Shown here piece after piece: positions 7,602-16,128 of a stretch of 64,000 nt of DNA. Origin of the DNA: Flavobacterium sp. MC2016-06 (GTDB taxonomy: Bacteria > Bacteroidota > Bacteroidia > Flavobacteriales > Flavobacteriaceae). The stretch is from positions 1 through 64,000 of the forward strand of contig NZ_WMID02000024.1 in the NCBI RefSeq assembly GCF_009711165.2. Reading direction: 5' to 3'. Made by a program: the position numbers and the translations under genes. The stretch's first letter is position 1. Every line of letters begins with the position of its first letter. The notes under the pieces were generated by a model. It was not told where the DNA came from and did not search any database. It saw nothing but the letters and a program-made list of their open reading frames with translations.

Positions 7602-8471
7602 TTAAATAAGGCTGTTATCGGCAGATTTTATTTTTTCTGAATCATTTTCTGATACGTTTTTTATTATTTCTTTTATCATTTGTAACGCTTCGGTTGATGT
7701 TGAGCGAATGATAAGCTTATTCTTTTTATCCTGAATTAGTTTTGTAAATTGATTGTCTTCGGTATTAATATCAACGATTGTTCCTCCATATTTTAGGGTT
7801 GATTGGGCAATTGCTATTGGAAGATTTGTTGCTCCAGAAGTTCCAATAATAAATAGAATTCCAGAGTTTTTGGCAATTTTTAAAGAACTGAATTTTTTAT
7901 TGGTTTTTTCGTCATAATATTCATCAAACCATAAAATATTGGGTCTCATCCAACTGCCGCATTCTTTACATTTTAATAATTCGATATCTTTTTTGGTTAA
8001 ATCTTCGTCTATATTTTTTCCTTCAATTTCATCCGGAAGTCTTATAATTTCTTTACAACCTTTTGAGCATTTAATTTCTCTATTATTTCCATGTATTTCA
8101 TAAATTCTTTTTGTGCCGGCGTTTCTGTGCAAGTTGTCTATATTCTGAGTTATTAAATGAAATCGATCTTGCAGCATGTTTTCAATTTCAACTAATTCAT
8201 GATGACTTTCATTTGGTTTAACACTTTCAAACATTTTTTTTCTAAAAAGAGAATACTGCCAGACTTCTTCTGGATTTTCAGAAAAATAGTTAAAAGTTCC
8301 AAATTCCTCTGGTTTATGAAACTTTGTTCCTTTAACCCAAATACCATCAACTCCTCTGTATGTTGGAATACCACTTTCAGAAGAAATTCCGGCGCCAGTT
8401 AAAAAAGTAAAAATATTTTTATTCGTTTTAGTATAAGCTTGTTTTATAATCTCTTCAAGTTGTTCTTTCAT
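7602..8471 (-). CDS. NAD-dependent protein deacylase, SIR2 (sirtuin) family
   Basis: Sirtuin of 289 residues with all key motifs: GAGISSESGIPTYRG (26-40) for NAD binding, TQNIDNLHRNAG (108-119), catalytic His127 in YEIHGN, and zinc ligands C135/C139 and C168/C171. It should remove acyl groups from lysines using NAD. The intact zinc ribbon separates it from the NAD-depleting SIR2 domains of phage-defence proteins. The gene is 1 bp upstream of the COQ4-like gene on the same strand. Confidence 0.9.
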   Translation of the reverse strand: MKEQLEEIIKQAYTKTNKNIFTFLTGAGISSESGIPTYRGVDGIWVKGTKFHKPEEFGTFNYFSENPEEVWQYSLFRKKMFESVKPNESHHELVEIENMLQDRFHLITQNIDNLHRNAGTKRIYEIHGNNREIKCSKGCKEIIRLPDEIEGKNIDEDLTKKDIELLKCKECGSWMRPNILWFDEYYDEKTNKKFSSLKIAKNSGILFIIGTSGATNLPIAIAQSTLKYGGTIVDINTEDNQFTKLIQDKKNKLIIRSTSTEALQMIKEIIKNVSENDSEKIKSADNSLI

Positions 8472-8489
8472 CTCGTGTTTAAGCAGTTT

Positions 8490-9155
8490 TTATTTTAAAA
8501 ATTCATCTAAGCCAATTGCATCTTTTCTGATTTCTGTCTGCCAAGATTTTTTAAATTTATTGTTTAGATATCTAAAAGTCATTTTGTTGTACTTTTTTGA
8601 AAATTCAATACTATCACTTCCTGTTATCGAATATTTTATTTTAAATTTTTTTTGAAATTCTAAATCTTCGGTATTAAAATTATAAGAAGTTAATTCTGAA
8701 ACGTAAATAACAAATACATTTTTTTTTGCACTTTTATTGAATATATACCTCGCGTTATTGGCATTTTTGATGTCTTTAAGCGTTACTCTTCCAGTTATTT
8801 CTTCTCTATTTTTTAATTTAATTGGTATATAACCACCATCATGTAAATTGTAGTTTTCTTTTACTAATACTACGTTTATTTCATTTTTGTCTGCTTTTAT
8901 TTTTTGAGATTTCATTCCAACATAACTAAAAATCAAAGTATCTGCAGTTACAGCTCTAATAGTATAATTGCCTTCTAGATCGGTATTATATGTTTTTTGT
9001 GTTCTTTTTAGCAATACGTTTACACCAGATAAAGGAAAATTGGTCGAATCTGTAACTTTACCATGAACAATTCGTTCATTTTCTGAATAATTTTGCTGTG
9101 CAAATGAAAATAGTGATACTAAAAAAAATAGGCACAAAATGATATTTTGTCTCAT
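8490..9155 (-). CDS. Secreted carboxypeptidase-regulatory-like domain protein
   Basis: Signal peptide MRQNIILCLFFLVSLFSFAQ followed by a CarboxypepD_reg-like beta-sandwich (about residues 28-98: HGKVTDSTNFPLSGVNVLLK, then TDLEGNYTIRA and LIFSYVGMKSQKI). That domain is the usual N-terminal part of SusC/TonB-dependent receptors, but no barrel follows. The C-terminal 120 residues are a beta-rich region of unknown function. It is probably periplasmic or envelope-associated. Its stop lies 18 bp from the sirtuin start and an M20 peptidase gene is 35 bp upstream. Confidence 0.8.
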   Translation of the reverse strand: MRQNIILCLFFLVSLFSFAQQNYSENERIVHGKVTDSTNFPLSGVNVLLKRTQKTYNTDLEGNYTIRAVTADTLIFSYVGMKSQKIKADKNEINVVLVKENYNLHDGGYIPIKLKNREEITGRVTLKDIKNANNARYIFNKSAKKNVFVIYVSELTSYNFNTEDLEFQKKFKIKYSITGSDSIEFSKKYNKMTFRYLNNKFKKSWQTEIRKDAIGLDEFLK

Positions 9156-9190
9156 CTAGAAATTTCTATTTGGTTTCTAATTTATTGTTT

Positions 9191-10480
9191 TTAATTTAAT
9201 CTTTCAACGATTAAAGACGAAAAGGTCTTTAATCCTATTCTAATGCATTCTTCATCTACATAAAAATCGGGCGCATGATTCATAGCAATAATTCCTTTTT
9301 GAAAGTTAGAACCTCCAAGAAAGAAATATACACCTGGAATTTTTTGTTGAAAATAAGCAAAATCATCATTAAAAAAAGGCGCTTGACCATAAACAGCAGC
9401 TACAGACTCTTTTCCGTAACTGTTTTTAATTATTTTTAGGGCATTTTCGGTCAATTTTTTGTCATTGATAACAGTTGGGTTTTCTTGTATAAAGGAAATA
9501 GATAGTAATTGGTCTTTATGAATGCTTGTTTCAATAACTTCTTTTACTTTTGGAATAATATTTTTTACATTAGATAAATTGGTTTCGTATAAATCGGCTT
9601 CTAAAAAGAGTTCCCCATTTTTAGAATAGTTAGTGAAATTTTGATCTATAATTAAGTAATCTTTAAAAATGGTATTAGGATTCAAAATGCCAATTTTTAG
9701 ATCCGCAATATTTTGTACTTCCCAAGGTTTACTTCCAGATTGCGAACGAGACAAGGAAGTGTATATTTTTTTTGTGAGTTCCTTTACTTCCTCTTTAGAT
9801 ACAGTATCTTTTAGCTTGATTCTTATTCTTTTTTGATAAGCAAACATTTCATTTGGTTTTACTGCTATTTTTCCAACAGGCAGGTTAGTTACGTGTAATC
9901 CGTAAATTTCATCAGGCTTTATTTGAGAAAATAAGCCATTTTCTACCATCTTTTTTGCACCTATAAATGTTTCTTCTTCGGGTTGGAAAATAAAATAAAC
10001 AGTTCCTTTTAGGTCTTTTTTATTTTTTGTTAAAACAGCAGCAATTCCAAGTGCAATTGCCATATGCACATCGTGACCGCAGCCATGTTGAGTACCTTTT
10101 ACGATAGATTTGAATGCTTCTTTATCTGGAAAATCATTTGGAATTGCATCCATTTCGGCTCGCCAAGCAATTTTTTTTCCTTTTTTTTCTCCATTTAATA
10201 TGCCTACAACACCATATCCGTAGATATCTGTTTTAACCTCAAGTCCTAAATCTAATAAATATTGCTTTATGATCTCTTGAGTGCGTTTTTCTTTACCCGC
10301 TAATTCTGGATTTTGATGAAAATTTCTTCTAATTTCTACGAGCTTATCGAATATCTTATCCGTTTCAAGCTGAATTGATTTGTTGGTTACAGTTTCGTTT
10401 TTCTTTTGCTGCCCATGCATTATATTTTGCTGGCTGCTAAAAAGGATTATAAAAAAGAATAATAAAGATTGCGGTTTCAT
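9191..10480 (-). CDS. M20 family metallopeptidase / amidohydrolase, secreted
   Basis: A 429-residue protein with an N-terminal hydrophobic signal (to about residue 24). The M20D motifs are complete: RRNFHQNPEL (51-60), the acidic metal ligand in RAEMD (D111), HGCGHDVHM (132-140) and PEEE (167-170). A dimerisation domain is inserted at about 200-320 and the family's final metal-ligand His is in AMNHAPDF near the C-terminus. Such enzymes hydrolyse N-acyl amino acids or peptides; the substrate is unknown. The export signal suggests periplasmic action. Confidence 0.88.
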   Translation of the reverse strand: MKPQSLLFFFIILFSSQQNIMHGQQKKNETVTNKSIQLETDKIFDKLVEIRRNFHQNPELAGKEKRTQEIIKQYLLDLGLEVKTDIYGYGVVGILNGEKKGKKIAWRAEMDAIPNDFPDKEAFKSIVKGTQHGCGHDVHMAIALGIAAVLTKNKKDLKGTVYFIFQPEEETFIGAKKMVENGLFSQIKPDEIYGLHVTNLPVGKIAVKPNEMFAYQKRIRIKLKDTVSKEEVKELTKKIYTSLSRSQSGSKPWEVQNIADLKIGILNPNTIFKDYLIIDQNFTNYSKNGELFLEADLYETNLSNVKNIIPKVKEVIETSIHKDQLLSISFIQENPTVINDKKLTENALKIIKNSYGKESVAAVYGQAPFFNDDFAYFQQKIPGVYFFLGGSNFQKGIIAMNHAPDFYVDEECIRIGLKTFSSLIVERLN

Positions 10481-10642
10481 TTAAGTGTTTTTTTGTGCTA
10501 TTAACTTATATAGACGTACTTAAATTTTAAACGGTTACACTTTTCGCTAAAAATGCACCTTTATATTTACTTTGCAGCCTATTTGTTTACTATTCTTCAA
10601 TCATTTATTTTGTATTCCAGATTTAGGGTTAAAATTTTTATT

Positions 10643-11584
10643 TTAGTACTCCTTTAAAAATTCCTGATAAAGTTCTTCATGCCATTTGTCAAGAAGATCA
10701 TCCAAAGCAAAAAACAATTCTTCTGATGGGTTTTCTGGTTCAAGTTTTTTTAGCAAAGCTCCTATTCCTGTATTATGTGATACGCCGCCATGATTAATTA
10801 CAAAGATTTTACGACCAAAATCTTCCATAAAATAATGAGAATAATAAGGCTTTAATGTTACAGCCTCAAGATTCATTATTTCTAAAATTTTATTTTTGAT
10901 TTCAGAAGGTGTGTCGCACTCAAACTGCTTATCAAAATACCTGTCTTCCTCTTTGATTCTGTAATCTCTTGAAAATCGTACTTCAATTTTGCATTCAAAA
11001 AGTATATCAATATTTATGCATACGTGCAGCAGCCGCTCCGTCCAGCCATCAGAATAGTCATAAGAAAAGATATAATCTTCATTTAATTTATACTTTCCCT
11101 CTTCGATTTTACGAATATCAAGAATCTTAAAATTCGTCGTGCGTTTTTTTGGAGGATCAAGTTTTAGTTTGAAAGGTTCGTCTATAAATTCGTTTATAAG
11201 TGTAAATATGTAAGGATAAATTGTATCTTCATTTCTAAATCTATTCATTACCTTCTGAATAGGTTCTATTTTAGTTCCATTGGGCAGTTTTAAAGATATA
11301 TCTAGTTCTCCATGAGTATTATTCTCAGTAATCCATTCGGCACCATTGACGTTCTTAATAATTATTTCTCCAACATAAGCGCCAACGGCAAAAAGTTTAG
11401 TTTTAAGATCCTCTCCAAAAAGTCGTCCAGTTTTTTTAGGCTCGCCATTTTCTAGATTTTCAGTCAAAAATCTATCAACATCGATAAGACTGCTAATTGT
11501 TCCGTCAATATTAAAACCGTCTTTTTTTAGCACTTTTTTAGTCCATTCCGATTGTGTTTGAATAGCTTCTTTTAATGTTGGCAT
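10643..11584 (-). CDS. Hypothetical protein (313 aa)
   Basis: No family recognised with confidence. It has no signal peptide. Residues about 75-105 (LFAVGAYVGEIIIKNVNGAEW) resemble a segment seen in small uncharacterised proteins that contain LGAYVGE. The middle contains a beta-rich domain (EDYIFSYDYSDGWTERLLHV) and the C-terminus a helical pair ending ELYQEFLKEY. The arrangement suggests two domains. It is monocistronic, with AT-rich gaps on both sides. Confidence 0.7.
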   Translation of the reverse strand: MPTLKEAIQTQSEWTKKVLKKDGFNIDGTISSLIDVDRFLTENLENGEPKKTGRLFGEDLKTKLFAVGAYVGEIIIKNVNGAEWITENNTHGELDISLKLPNGTKIEPIQKVMNRFRNEDTIYPYIFTLINEFIDEPFKLKLDPPKKRTTNFKILDIRKIEEGKYKLNEDYIFSYDYSDGWTERLLHVCINIDILFECKIEVRFSRDYRIKEEDRYFDKQFECDTPSEIKNKILEIMNLEAVTLKPYYSHYFMEDFGRKIFVINHGGVSHNTGIGALLKKLEPENPSEELFFALDDLLDKWHEELYQEFLKEY

Positions 11585-11672
11585 ATTATATTATTCTATA
11601 AAAGATAATTTATTTTTGAATGAACCAAAATAGTATTTTTTTTTTTTTAAGAATTTTCTACAATTAAAACCA

Positions 11673-11711
11673 TAAAAAAACCTCTAAAAGCAAATGACTT
11701 TAGAGGTTTTA
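11673..11711 (-). terminator. Terminator downstream of the NTF2-like gene
   Basis: Hairpin AACCTCTAAAAG / CTTTAGAGGTT with T runs on the minus strand, just past the stop codon at 11745. The stem resembles the hairpin after XRE gene 1. Confidence 0.8.
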
Positions 11712-11744
11712 TTTTTTTTTGATTTAGAGCAAGGAACTTATTTT

Positions 11745-12092
11745 CTATTCTAATTCAATATCCATTCTTCGCAGTAAATTGTCTTCTATTACATAAACGT
11801 GTTTCACAATTCCGTCAAACATCAAATTATCTTGTAAATCTTTTACAATTTGGTGAACAGTAACTTCTAGAGTTCCGTTTTGTCTTTCATTAAAAGCAAT
11901 TGGTTCTACATTTGGGTTTATTTCCGTCCATTGTCTTGTCCAATATTCTCTTATAGCATCGTGTCCGCTTACGTAACCGCCTTCAAACGCTTTAGGCCAT
12001 TGTACATTTGTGTGGAATGTAGAAAGTGCTGTGTCAATATCTCTAGCATTAAAAGCAGCGTAGGCTTTATGGATTAAATTTTGAGTTTCCAT
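11745..12092 (-). CDS. NTF2-like (SnoaL) family protein
   Basis: A 115-residue single-domain protein with the SnoaL-like pattern: an N-terminal helix (LIHKAYAAFNARDIDTALSTF), HTNVQWP, then GHDAIREYWTRQW and a beta-sheet core. Members are small ketosteroid-isomerase-like binding proteins or enzymes of diverse function, so no activity can be assigned. A 16-bp perfect palindrome lies 14 bp upstream of the start codon. Confidence 0.85.
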   Translation of the reverse strand: METQNLIHKAYAAFNARDIDTALSTFHTNVQWPKAFEGGYVSGHDAIREYWTRQWTEINPNVEPIAFNERQNGTLEVTVHQIVKDLQDNLMFDGIVKHVYVIEDNLLRRMDIELE

Positions 12093-12105
12093 CTTTATAG
12101 TCGTA

Positions 12106-12121
12106 TTTCGTTTAAACGAAA
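12106..12121. promoter_or_regulatory. Perfect palindrome TTTCGTTTAAACGAAA
   Basis: A 16-bp perfect palindrome 14 bp upstream of the NTF2-like ATG. It could be an operator in the promoter or 5' leader of that gene; no regulator can be assigned. Confidence 0.45.
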
Positions 12122-12162
12122 ATACAATTTTTATAATGAATGCATTTAATAAAAAGTAACCT

Positions 12163-12399
12163 CTATTTTGTTACAGTATCAATTTTGGGAGAATCGTTTG
12201 GAATAGCTATACTTGGGTTGTTTCCTAACTCTACAATGCTTGTTTCGCTTTTAGAAATGCCATTTGCTTTATTAGTGATACTATTTACTTTTACAGCAAT
12301 AAAAACACTTGAAAGGGCTAAGATGATAGCAGCTGTAACGTCAAAAAATATTTTGTTTCGTTTTAAAAAACTGCGCAATTGAATGATTTTACTTTTCAT
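12163..12399 (-). CDS. Small single-span membrane protein (78 aa)
   Basis: A basic N-terminus (KSKIIQLRSFLKRNK) precedes one transmembrane segment (IFFDVTAAIILALSSVFIAV) and a polar, Ser/Asn-rich outer tail. The layout fits a type II small membrane protein. An overlapping ORF on the opposite strand (12140-12382) looks less natural. Function unknown. Confidence 0.55.
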   Translation of the reverse strand: MKSKIIQLRSFLKRNKIFFDVTAAIILALSSVFIAVKVNSITNKANGISKSETSIVELGNNPSIAIPNDSPKIDTVTK

Positions 12400-12576
12400 A
12401 GTTTAGTTAAATTTGAGATTACGAATGTAGAGAACTTAACTAGTAGTAAACAGCGTAGAAATACGTGTTTATGAAATATAGGCCTAAAATAATTTCATAA
12501 AAAACAACAGCGTTTTTTATCTTAGCTATTATCTTAAACTTTTTTATAATAGTTTAAAAGACACAAGTAAAAGAAT

Positions 12577-12891
12577 ATGCTTAAAAAGAATTACACAGAC
12601 CTAGAATTAGACGAAAGATTAAATCTCTTTTGGCTTGAATTAAATAAACAAGCTACTGAACTCAATTCTAATGAATTTGAATTTTATTGGGAAATTTGGG
12701 GTGTAATGTGGATGCCTTGGTTTATAGAAATAAATGGAATGTCTTTGCACTTTACTGCAAATGATATTTCTAATGAAGACTTAGAATTATTAATAAAAAT
12801 GGATTTTATAGAAGTAATCAAAGTTTATGAAAGTTCTGAGCTAAAAGATGAGTTTGACAGAAAAAAATACAGATTATTAAAAAATGAATAA
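12577..12891 (+). CDS. Hypothetical protein (104 aa)
   Basis: A small, acidic, aromatic-rich cytosolic protein (FEFYWEIWGVMWMPWFIEINGM) with no recognised family. Its last codons overlap the start of the methyltransferase gene by 8 bp, so translation of the two is probably coupled. These two genes are the first plus-strand genes in the window. Confidence 0.65.
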   Translation: MLKKNYTDLELDERLNLFWLELNKQATELNSNEFEFYWEIWGVMWMPWFIEINGMSLHFTANDISNEDLELLIKMDFIEVIKVYESSELKDEFDRKKYRLLKNE

Positions 12892-13477
12892 AGACTCCTA
12901 TAATAAAATTATTGAAAATTGGATTAAAGCAAGAAACAATGCCATTGTAAACAAACCTATTCTTGACTTTGCTGCCAGAATTAAACCTGAAGGAAATATT
13001 TTGGATATTGGATGCGGAACAGGATTGCCAATTGCGAAATATTTTTCAATGAATAATTTTTCGATTACAGGCATAGATGCATCTTCTAAAATGATTGAAA
13101 CAGCAAAATCGAACAAGATTGAAAATGCTGAATTTTTGATTTGTGATTTTTTTGATTTTAATTCCGACCAAAAATTTAACGGAATAATCGCTTGGGATTC
13201 TCTTTTTCATTTTCCTAAACAAAGGCAGATAGAAATTTACCGTAAAGTTTACGATTTGCTGCTTCCTGGTGGTTATTTCTTATTTACTCACGGAAAAGAA
13301 GAAGGTGAACACGTTGATAAAATGTTTGGTGAGTCTTTTTATTATAGCTGCTTATCAAGAGATTTTGTTCTCAATTTGATGACCGAAATTGGCTTTGAAA
13401 TAGAGTATTCGATAGAGAATTTTGTTGAAGAAAACGATCAAAGAGATTGGGTCGTTTTAGCAAGAAAAAGTGATTAA
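12884..13477 (+). CDS. Class I SAM-dependent methyltransferase
   Basis: A 197-residue Rossmann methyltransferase. Motif I is ILDIGCGTGLPIAKYF (about residues 35-50), followed by GIDASSKMIETAK and the post-motif FLICDFFDF. The family includes small-molecule and metabolite methyltransferases; the substrate is not predictable. It overlaps the upstream small gene by 8 bp and converges on the PQQ-propeller gene through a shared bidirectional terminator. Confidence 0.85.
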   Translation: MNKDSYNKIIENWIKARNNAIVNKPILDFAARIKPEGNILDIGCGTGLPIAKYFSMNNFSITGIDASSKMIETAKSNKIENAEFLICDFFDFNSDQKFNGIIAWDSLFHFPKQRQIEIYRKVYDLLLPGGYFLFTHGKEEGEHVDKMFGESFYYSCLSRDFVLNLMTEIGFEIEYSIENFVEENDQRDWVVLARKSD

Positions 13478-13493
13478 GAGATACTTATTTATG

Positions 13494-13536
13494 TAAAAAA
13501 AGAAGCCGTTTCACTACTGAAACGGCTTCTTTTTTG
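13494..13536. terminator. Bidirectional terminator
   Basis: Strong hairpin GAAGCCGTTTCA / TGAAACGGCTTC (13502-13529) with an A run before and a T run after it. It serves the converging methyltransferase and PQQ-propeller genes. Confidence 0.92.
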
Positions 13537-14736
13537 TTATCGAATTATTTTTATATAGGCACTATAGACATCGTCTTTAATAGTATTTCGCATGTACATC
13601 ACATTTTCGTCTTTTGTTTTTATTTCAATCTGAATTAAACCAGCATCACAATAATAAAACAAAGATTCATCATCTGGAAATTCAAGATTTGAAATTGGTA
13701 AAGTTGTTAATTTTGTTTCAAATAATGATGCTCCAGTAGTTAAGTCTAATTGAAAAAGTTTTCCTTTATGAGTATATCCCCAAAGCGTATCTTCGTTCTC
13801 TGTAATGTAATCTATATTATCTCCTGCAAAGTCAATTTTCCATATCTGAGCTCCTGTTTTTGAATCAATAGCGTATACAGAAGAAGCTGTTGTACCTTGT
13901 GTTGCAAAATATATTTTTTTGTCTTTCGAGAATATTTTTTCTTTGATATTAAATTGATTTTCGTCAAATTTAAATTGCCATAAAACATCAAATTTATTAG
14001 GACTTAAGGCAAAAAGCTCATTTTTTTCATTTGCTATAAATACATTTTCACCATCTGTCACAGCTTTTGAGTGCATAGCTAGATCAAAGGTTTTTTGAGA
14101 AAGAACTTTTCCTGTATTTGCATCAAAACTATAAAAAGAAGTGCCGCTTTGAGTAAAAACTTTATTGTCAAAAAAGAGAATTGGAACGTCGTTATTTAAA
14201 GAATCTAACTTGTAACTCCATGCCAAACTGCCATCTTTTATATTAAGAGCATAAATGTTACCATTTTGAGAAGTTACATATAGTTTTCCTCCATTTATGG
14301 TTAGAGTTTGATCTTTTAGTATCGTTTGATCTTTACTATCACCTAATCTTGATTTCCAAAAAACATCACCAGATTGGTTATCAATTGCAAAAATTTCACC
14401 ATTAATAAACGGAACGTATATAACGCCATCTTTTAAAGTTATTTTATTCGCGCTCATTTCAGTATAGGCATCTGTAGCTTTTACAGTCCAGTTAAAATCT
14501 TCGGTATCTAAACTAAATGAAAAAAGAGAGCCGTCGTAATCGTAAATTAAAATTGAATTTTCATCTAATTGAACTTTTACAAGCGGACTTATGGCTTTAT
14601 TAGTGACGATTTCATTAGGAGCCAAAACTTTAGTATTAGAATCAATAGGTTTACTAGCTTTTGATACGGCTGGCGCTTGTCCAAACATATTTATAACAGT
14701 AAAAGCAAATAAAAGAGCTATTATGTTTTTTTTCAT
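13537..14736 (-). CDS. PQQ-binding-like beta-propeller repeat protein, secreted
   Basis: A signal peptide (MKKNIIALLFAFTVINMFGQ) is followed by about 380 residues made of repeated blades with the pattern GxIYALNxKDGSLAWSYKL, FAIDNQSGDVFWKSRL and AIDSKTGAQIWKIDF. This is the PQQ-like/BamB-type propeller motif (AxDxxTGxxxW). No PQQ-dehydrogenase cofactor residues are evident, so a scaffold or binding role is likelier than catalysis. It is probably periplasmic. Confidence 0.82.
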   Translation of the reverse strand: MKKNIIALLFAFTVINMFGQAPAVSKASKPIDSNTKVLAPNEIVTNKAISPLVKVQLDENSILIYDYDGSLFSFSLDTEDFNWTVKATDAYTEMSANKITLKDGVIYVPFINGEIFAIDNQSGDVFWKSRLGDSKDQTILKDQTLTINGGKLYVTSQNGNIYALNIKDGSLAWSYKLDSLNNDVPILFFDNKVFTQSGTSFYSFDANTGKVLSQKTFDLAMHSKAVTDGENVFIANEKNELFALSPNKFDVLWQFKFDENQFNIKEKIFSKDKKIYFATQGTTASSVYAIDSKTGAQIWKIDFAGDNIDYITENEDTLWGYTHKGKLFQLDLTTGASLFETKLTTLPISNLEFPDDESLFYYCDAGLIQIEIKTKDENVMYMRNTIKDDVYSAYIKIIR

Positions 14737-14830
14737 TTTAAAAATTGGGGTTTTATAATTTGATTTATTCAGAATAGAATTTGAAATATTTTATTAAAAT
14801 CGAATTCAGATTTTTTCAATATTGATTTTG

Positions 14831-15175
14831 TTAAGCATCGAATTCGGCATAGTAAATAATTCGTTCTACTTTTTTAATGTCTGATTTGAATTCTTTAAGA
14901 TTTAATAAATCATCATTAAAATCTTTTAAAACAAACATTTCTAAAAAATAGTCAAATCCTGGGCATTTCATCTTAGCTATTTCACTCCATTTCATTTCCA
15001 TTTCTTCAAGCGTTAATTCTAAAATTAAAGCTTCAGAATCTGGTTGAAATTTTCCATCAATTCTTTTTGCATAAACAGAATACATGGTTTCCTCTTTATC
15101 ACTATAATCATTGCAGTTTAAAATTGCTTCGCTCAGTATCATTTCTTCCAATGTTATTTCTGTTTCTCGTTCCAC
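14831..15175 (-). CDS. Hypothetical protein (114 aa), GTG start
   Basis: A small very acidic cytosolic protein (MERETEITLEEMILSE...) with no recognised family. The only good start is a GTG at 15173-15175; no ATG occurs upstream before an in-frame stop. Acidic proteins of this size in accessory regions can be immunity or antitoxin proteins, which is only a possibility here. Confidence 0.6.
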   Translation of the reverse strand: MERETEITLEEMILSEAILNCNDYSDKEETMYSVYAKRIDGKFQPDSEALILELTLEEMEMKWSEIAKMKCPGFDYFLEMFVLKDFNDDLLNLKEFKSDIKKVERIIYYAEFDA

Positions 15176-15382
15176 AAATTTAGCTGTTTCAAATATATTG
15201 GTTTTTTGTTATAAACTATCAAAAAGTCTTTTATTTGTTAGTTAGGTTTTGTACTAATTAGAATAATATACAGGCAATTTTATTACTGTATATTGTCTTC
15301 TTAAGAACGTAGAATTATTTATTGTAGTATTTATGAGACTTGGTAGAGATCTGAAAATGTAATTTGTTTTTTCTAACCATAA

Positions 15383-15416
15383 AAAAACTCCAAAATCAAT
15401 TGACTTTGGAGTTTTT
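15383..15416 (-). terminator. Terminator of XRE gene 2
   Basis: Hairpin AAAAACTCCAAA / TTTGGAGTTTTT, about 20 bp after the stop codon of 15436-15846, equivalent in position to the terminators after the other two XRE paralogues. Confidence 0.88.
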
Positions 15417-15435
15417 AAATTTTATTTGGAAAGCT

Positions 15436-15846
15436 CTACTTCCCTTTTAGTAATTTCTCTAAATATTCGTTTTTATCTTTTTCTGCCTGAACCAAACGTT
15501 CGTAAAGTTTTTTGTTTTCTTCGTAAGATTCAACCAATTTATCTAATGGATTGAATGTTGGTTGATATTGAAAAAAAGATGCATTGTCATGATTATTTAC
15601 AGTATTTCCAATGATATTGAACACAGCTTCGTCTGAAAAATTTTTAATTACTTCAGTAGAAACTCCTAAAACTTCAGCAATTGCTTTAAGTTTCTCTTCA
15701 TCAATAGTTTCACTTCCTTCAATATTAGAAACAGATTGTTGGCTTACGCCGATAGCGATAGCCAATGCTTCTTGTTTCATACCTCTAAGTTCTCTAATTC
15801 GGCTGATATTTCTGCCTATATGTTTTGGTTTTATTACTGTGCTCAT
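15436..15846 (-). CDS. XRE family helix-turn-helix regulator (paralogue 2 of 3)
   Basis: A 136-residue protein with an HTH_3 domain at residues 14-66 and a C-terminal charged helix ending EYLEKLLKGK. It is 8 residues longer than paralogue 1 because of an extra ENKKLYER stretch in the C-terminal helix. The central segment (DEAVFNIIGNT) is nearly identical to paralogue 1. It is divergent from a plus-strand secreted hydrolase gene at 16129. Confidence 0.9.
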   Translation of the reverse strand: MSTVIKPKHIGRNISRIRELRGMKQEALAIAIGVSQQSVSNIEGSETIDEEKLKAIAEVLGVSTEVIKNFSDEAVFNIIGNTVNNHDNASFFQYQPTFNPLDKLVESYEENKKLYERLVQAEKDKNEYLEKLLKGK

Positions 15847-15850
15847 ACTT

Positions 15851-15858
15851 CAAAGATA
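15851..15858 (-). promoter_or_regulatory. -7 promoter element TATCTTTG, near-leaderless
   Basis: Same -7 element, with the same 4-base gap to the ATG, as in the other two XRE paralogues. The conserved upstream DNA includes a segment reading TGGTAAAAAACAAG on the plus strand. Confidence 0.7.
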
Positions 15859-16128
15859 TTTATATTTTTTTAGAAAATTAGATTTTGGTAAAAAACAAGA
15901 TTGTTTTTTGTGAGATACAATTTTTATTATCTAATAATAGTCAAAAATACGTTTTTTCTGATAATTTTAAAAACCTATTTCTTAAGTGTTTTAAATATTT
16001 GTAAGAAAAAAATAATACATTTGAGAAACATAAAAAACGAAATAAATCTTGCAAAATCTAGCAACAAATGGATTTATACACGAAGGTTTATATCGTATTT
16101 CTACTATTTACCAATTATTTTAAAAAAC

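Noticed and set aside
7602..8471. SIR2-type defence NADase
   Set aside because: The zinc-binding Cys pairs and catalytic His of true deacylases are intact and no defence partner gene is adjacent.
12140..12382. Plus-strand ORF of 80 codons
   Set aside because: It overlaps a minus-strand ORF with a better layout: basic N-terminus, one clear membrane span, polar tail.
15901..16128. N-terminal extension of the serine hydrolase
   Set aside because: The upstream in-frame part overlaps the XRE2 promoter region and lacks coding character; the ATG at 16129 begins a proper signal peptide.
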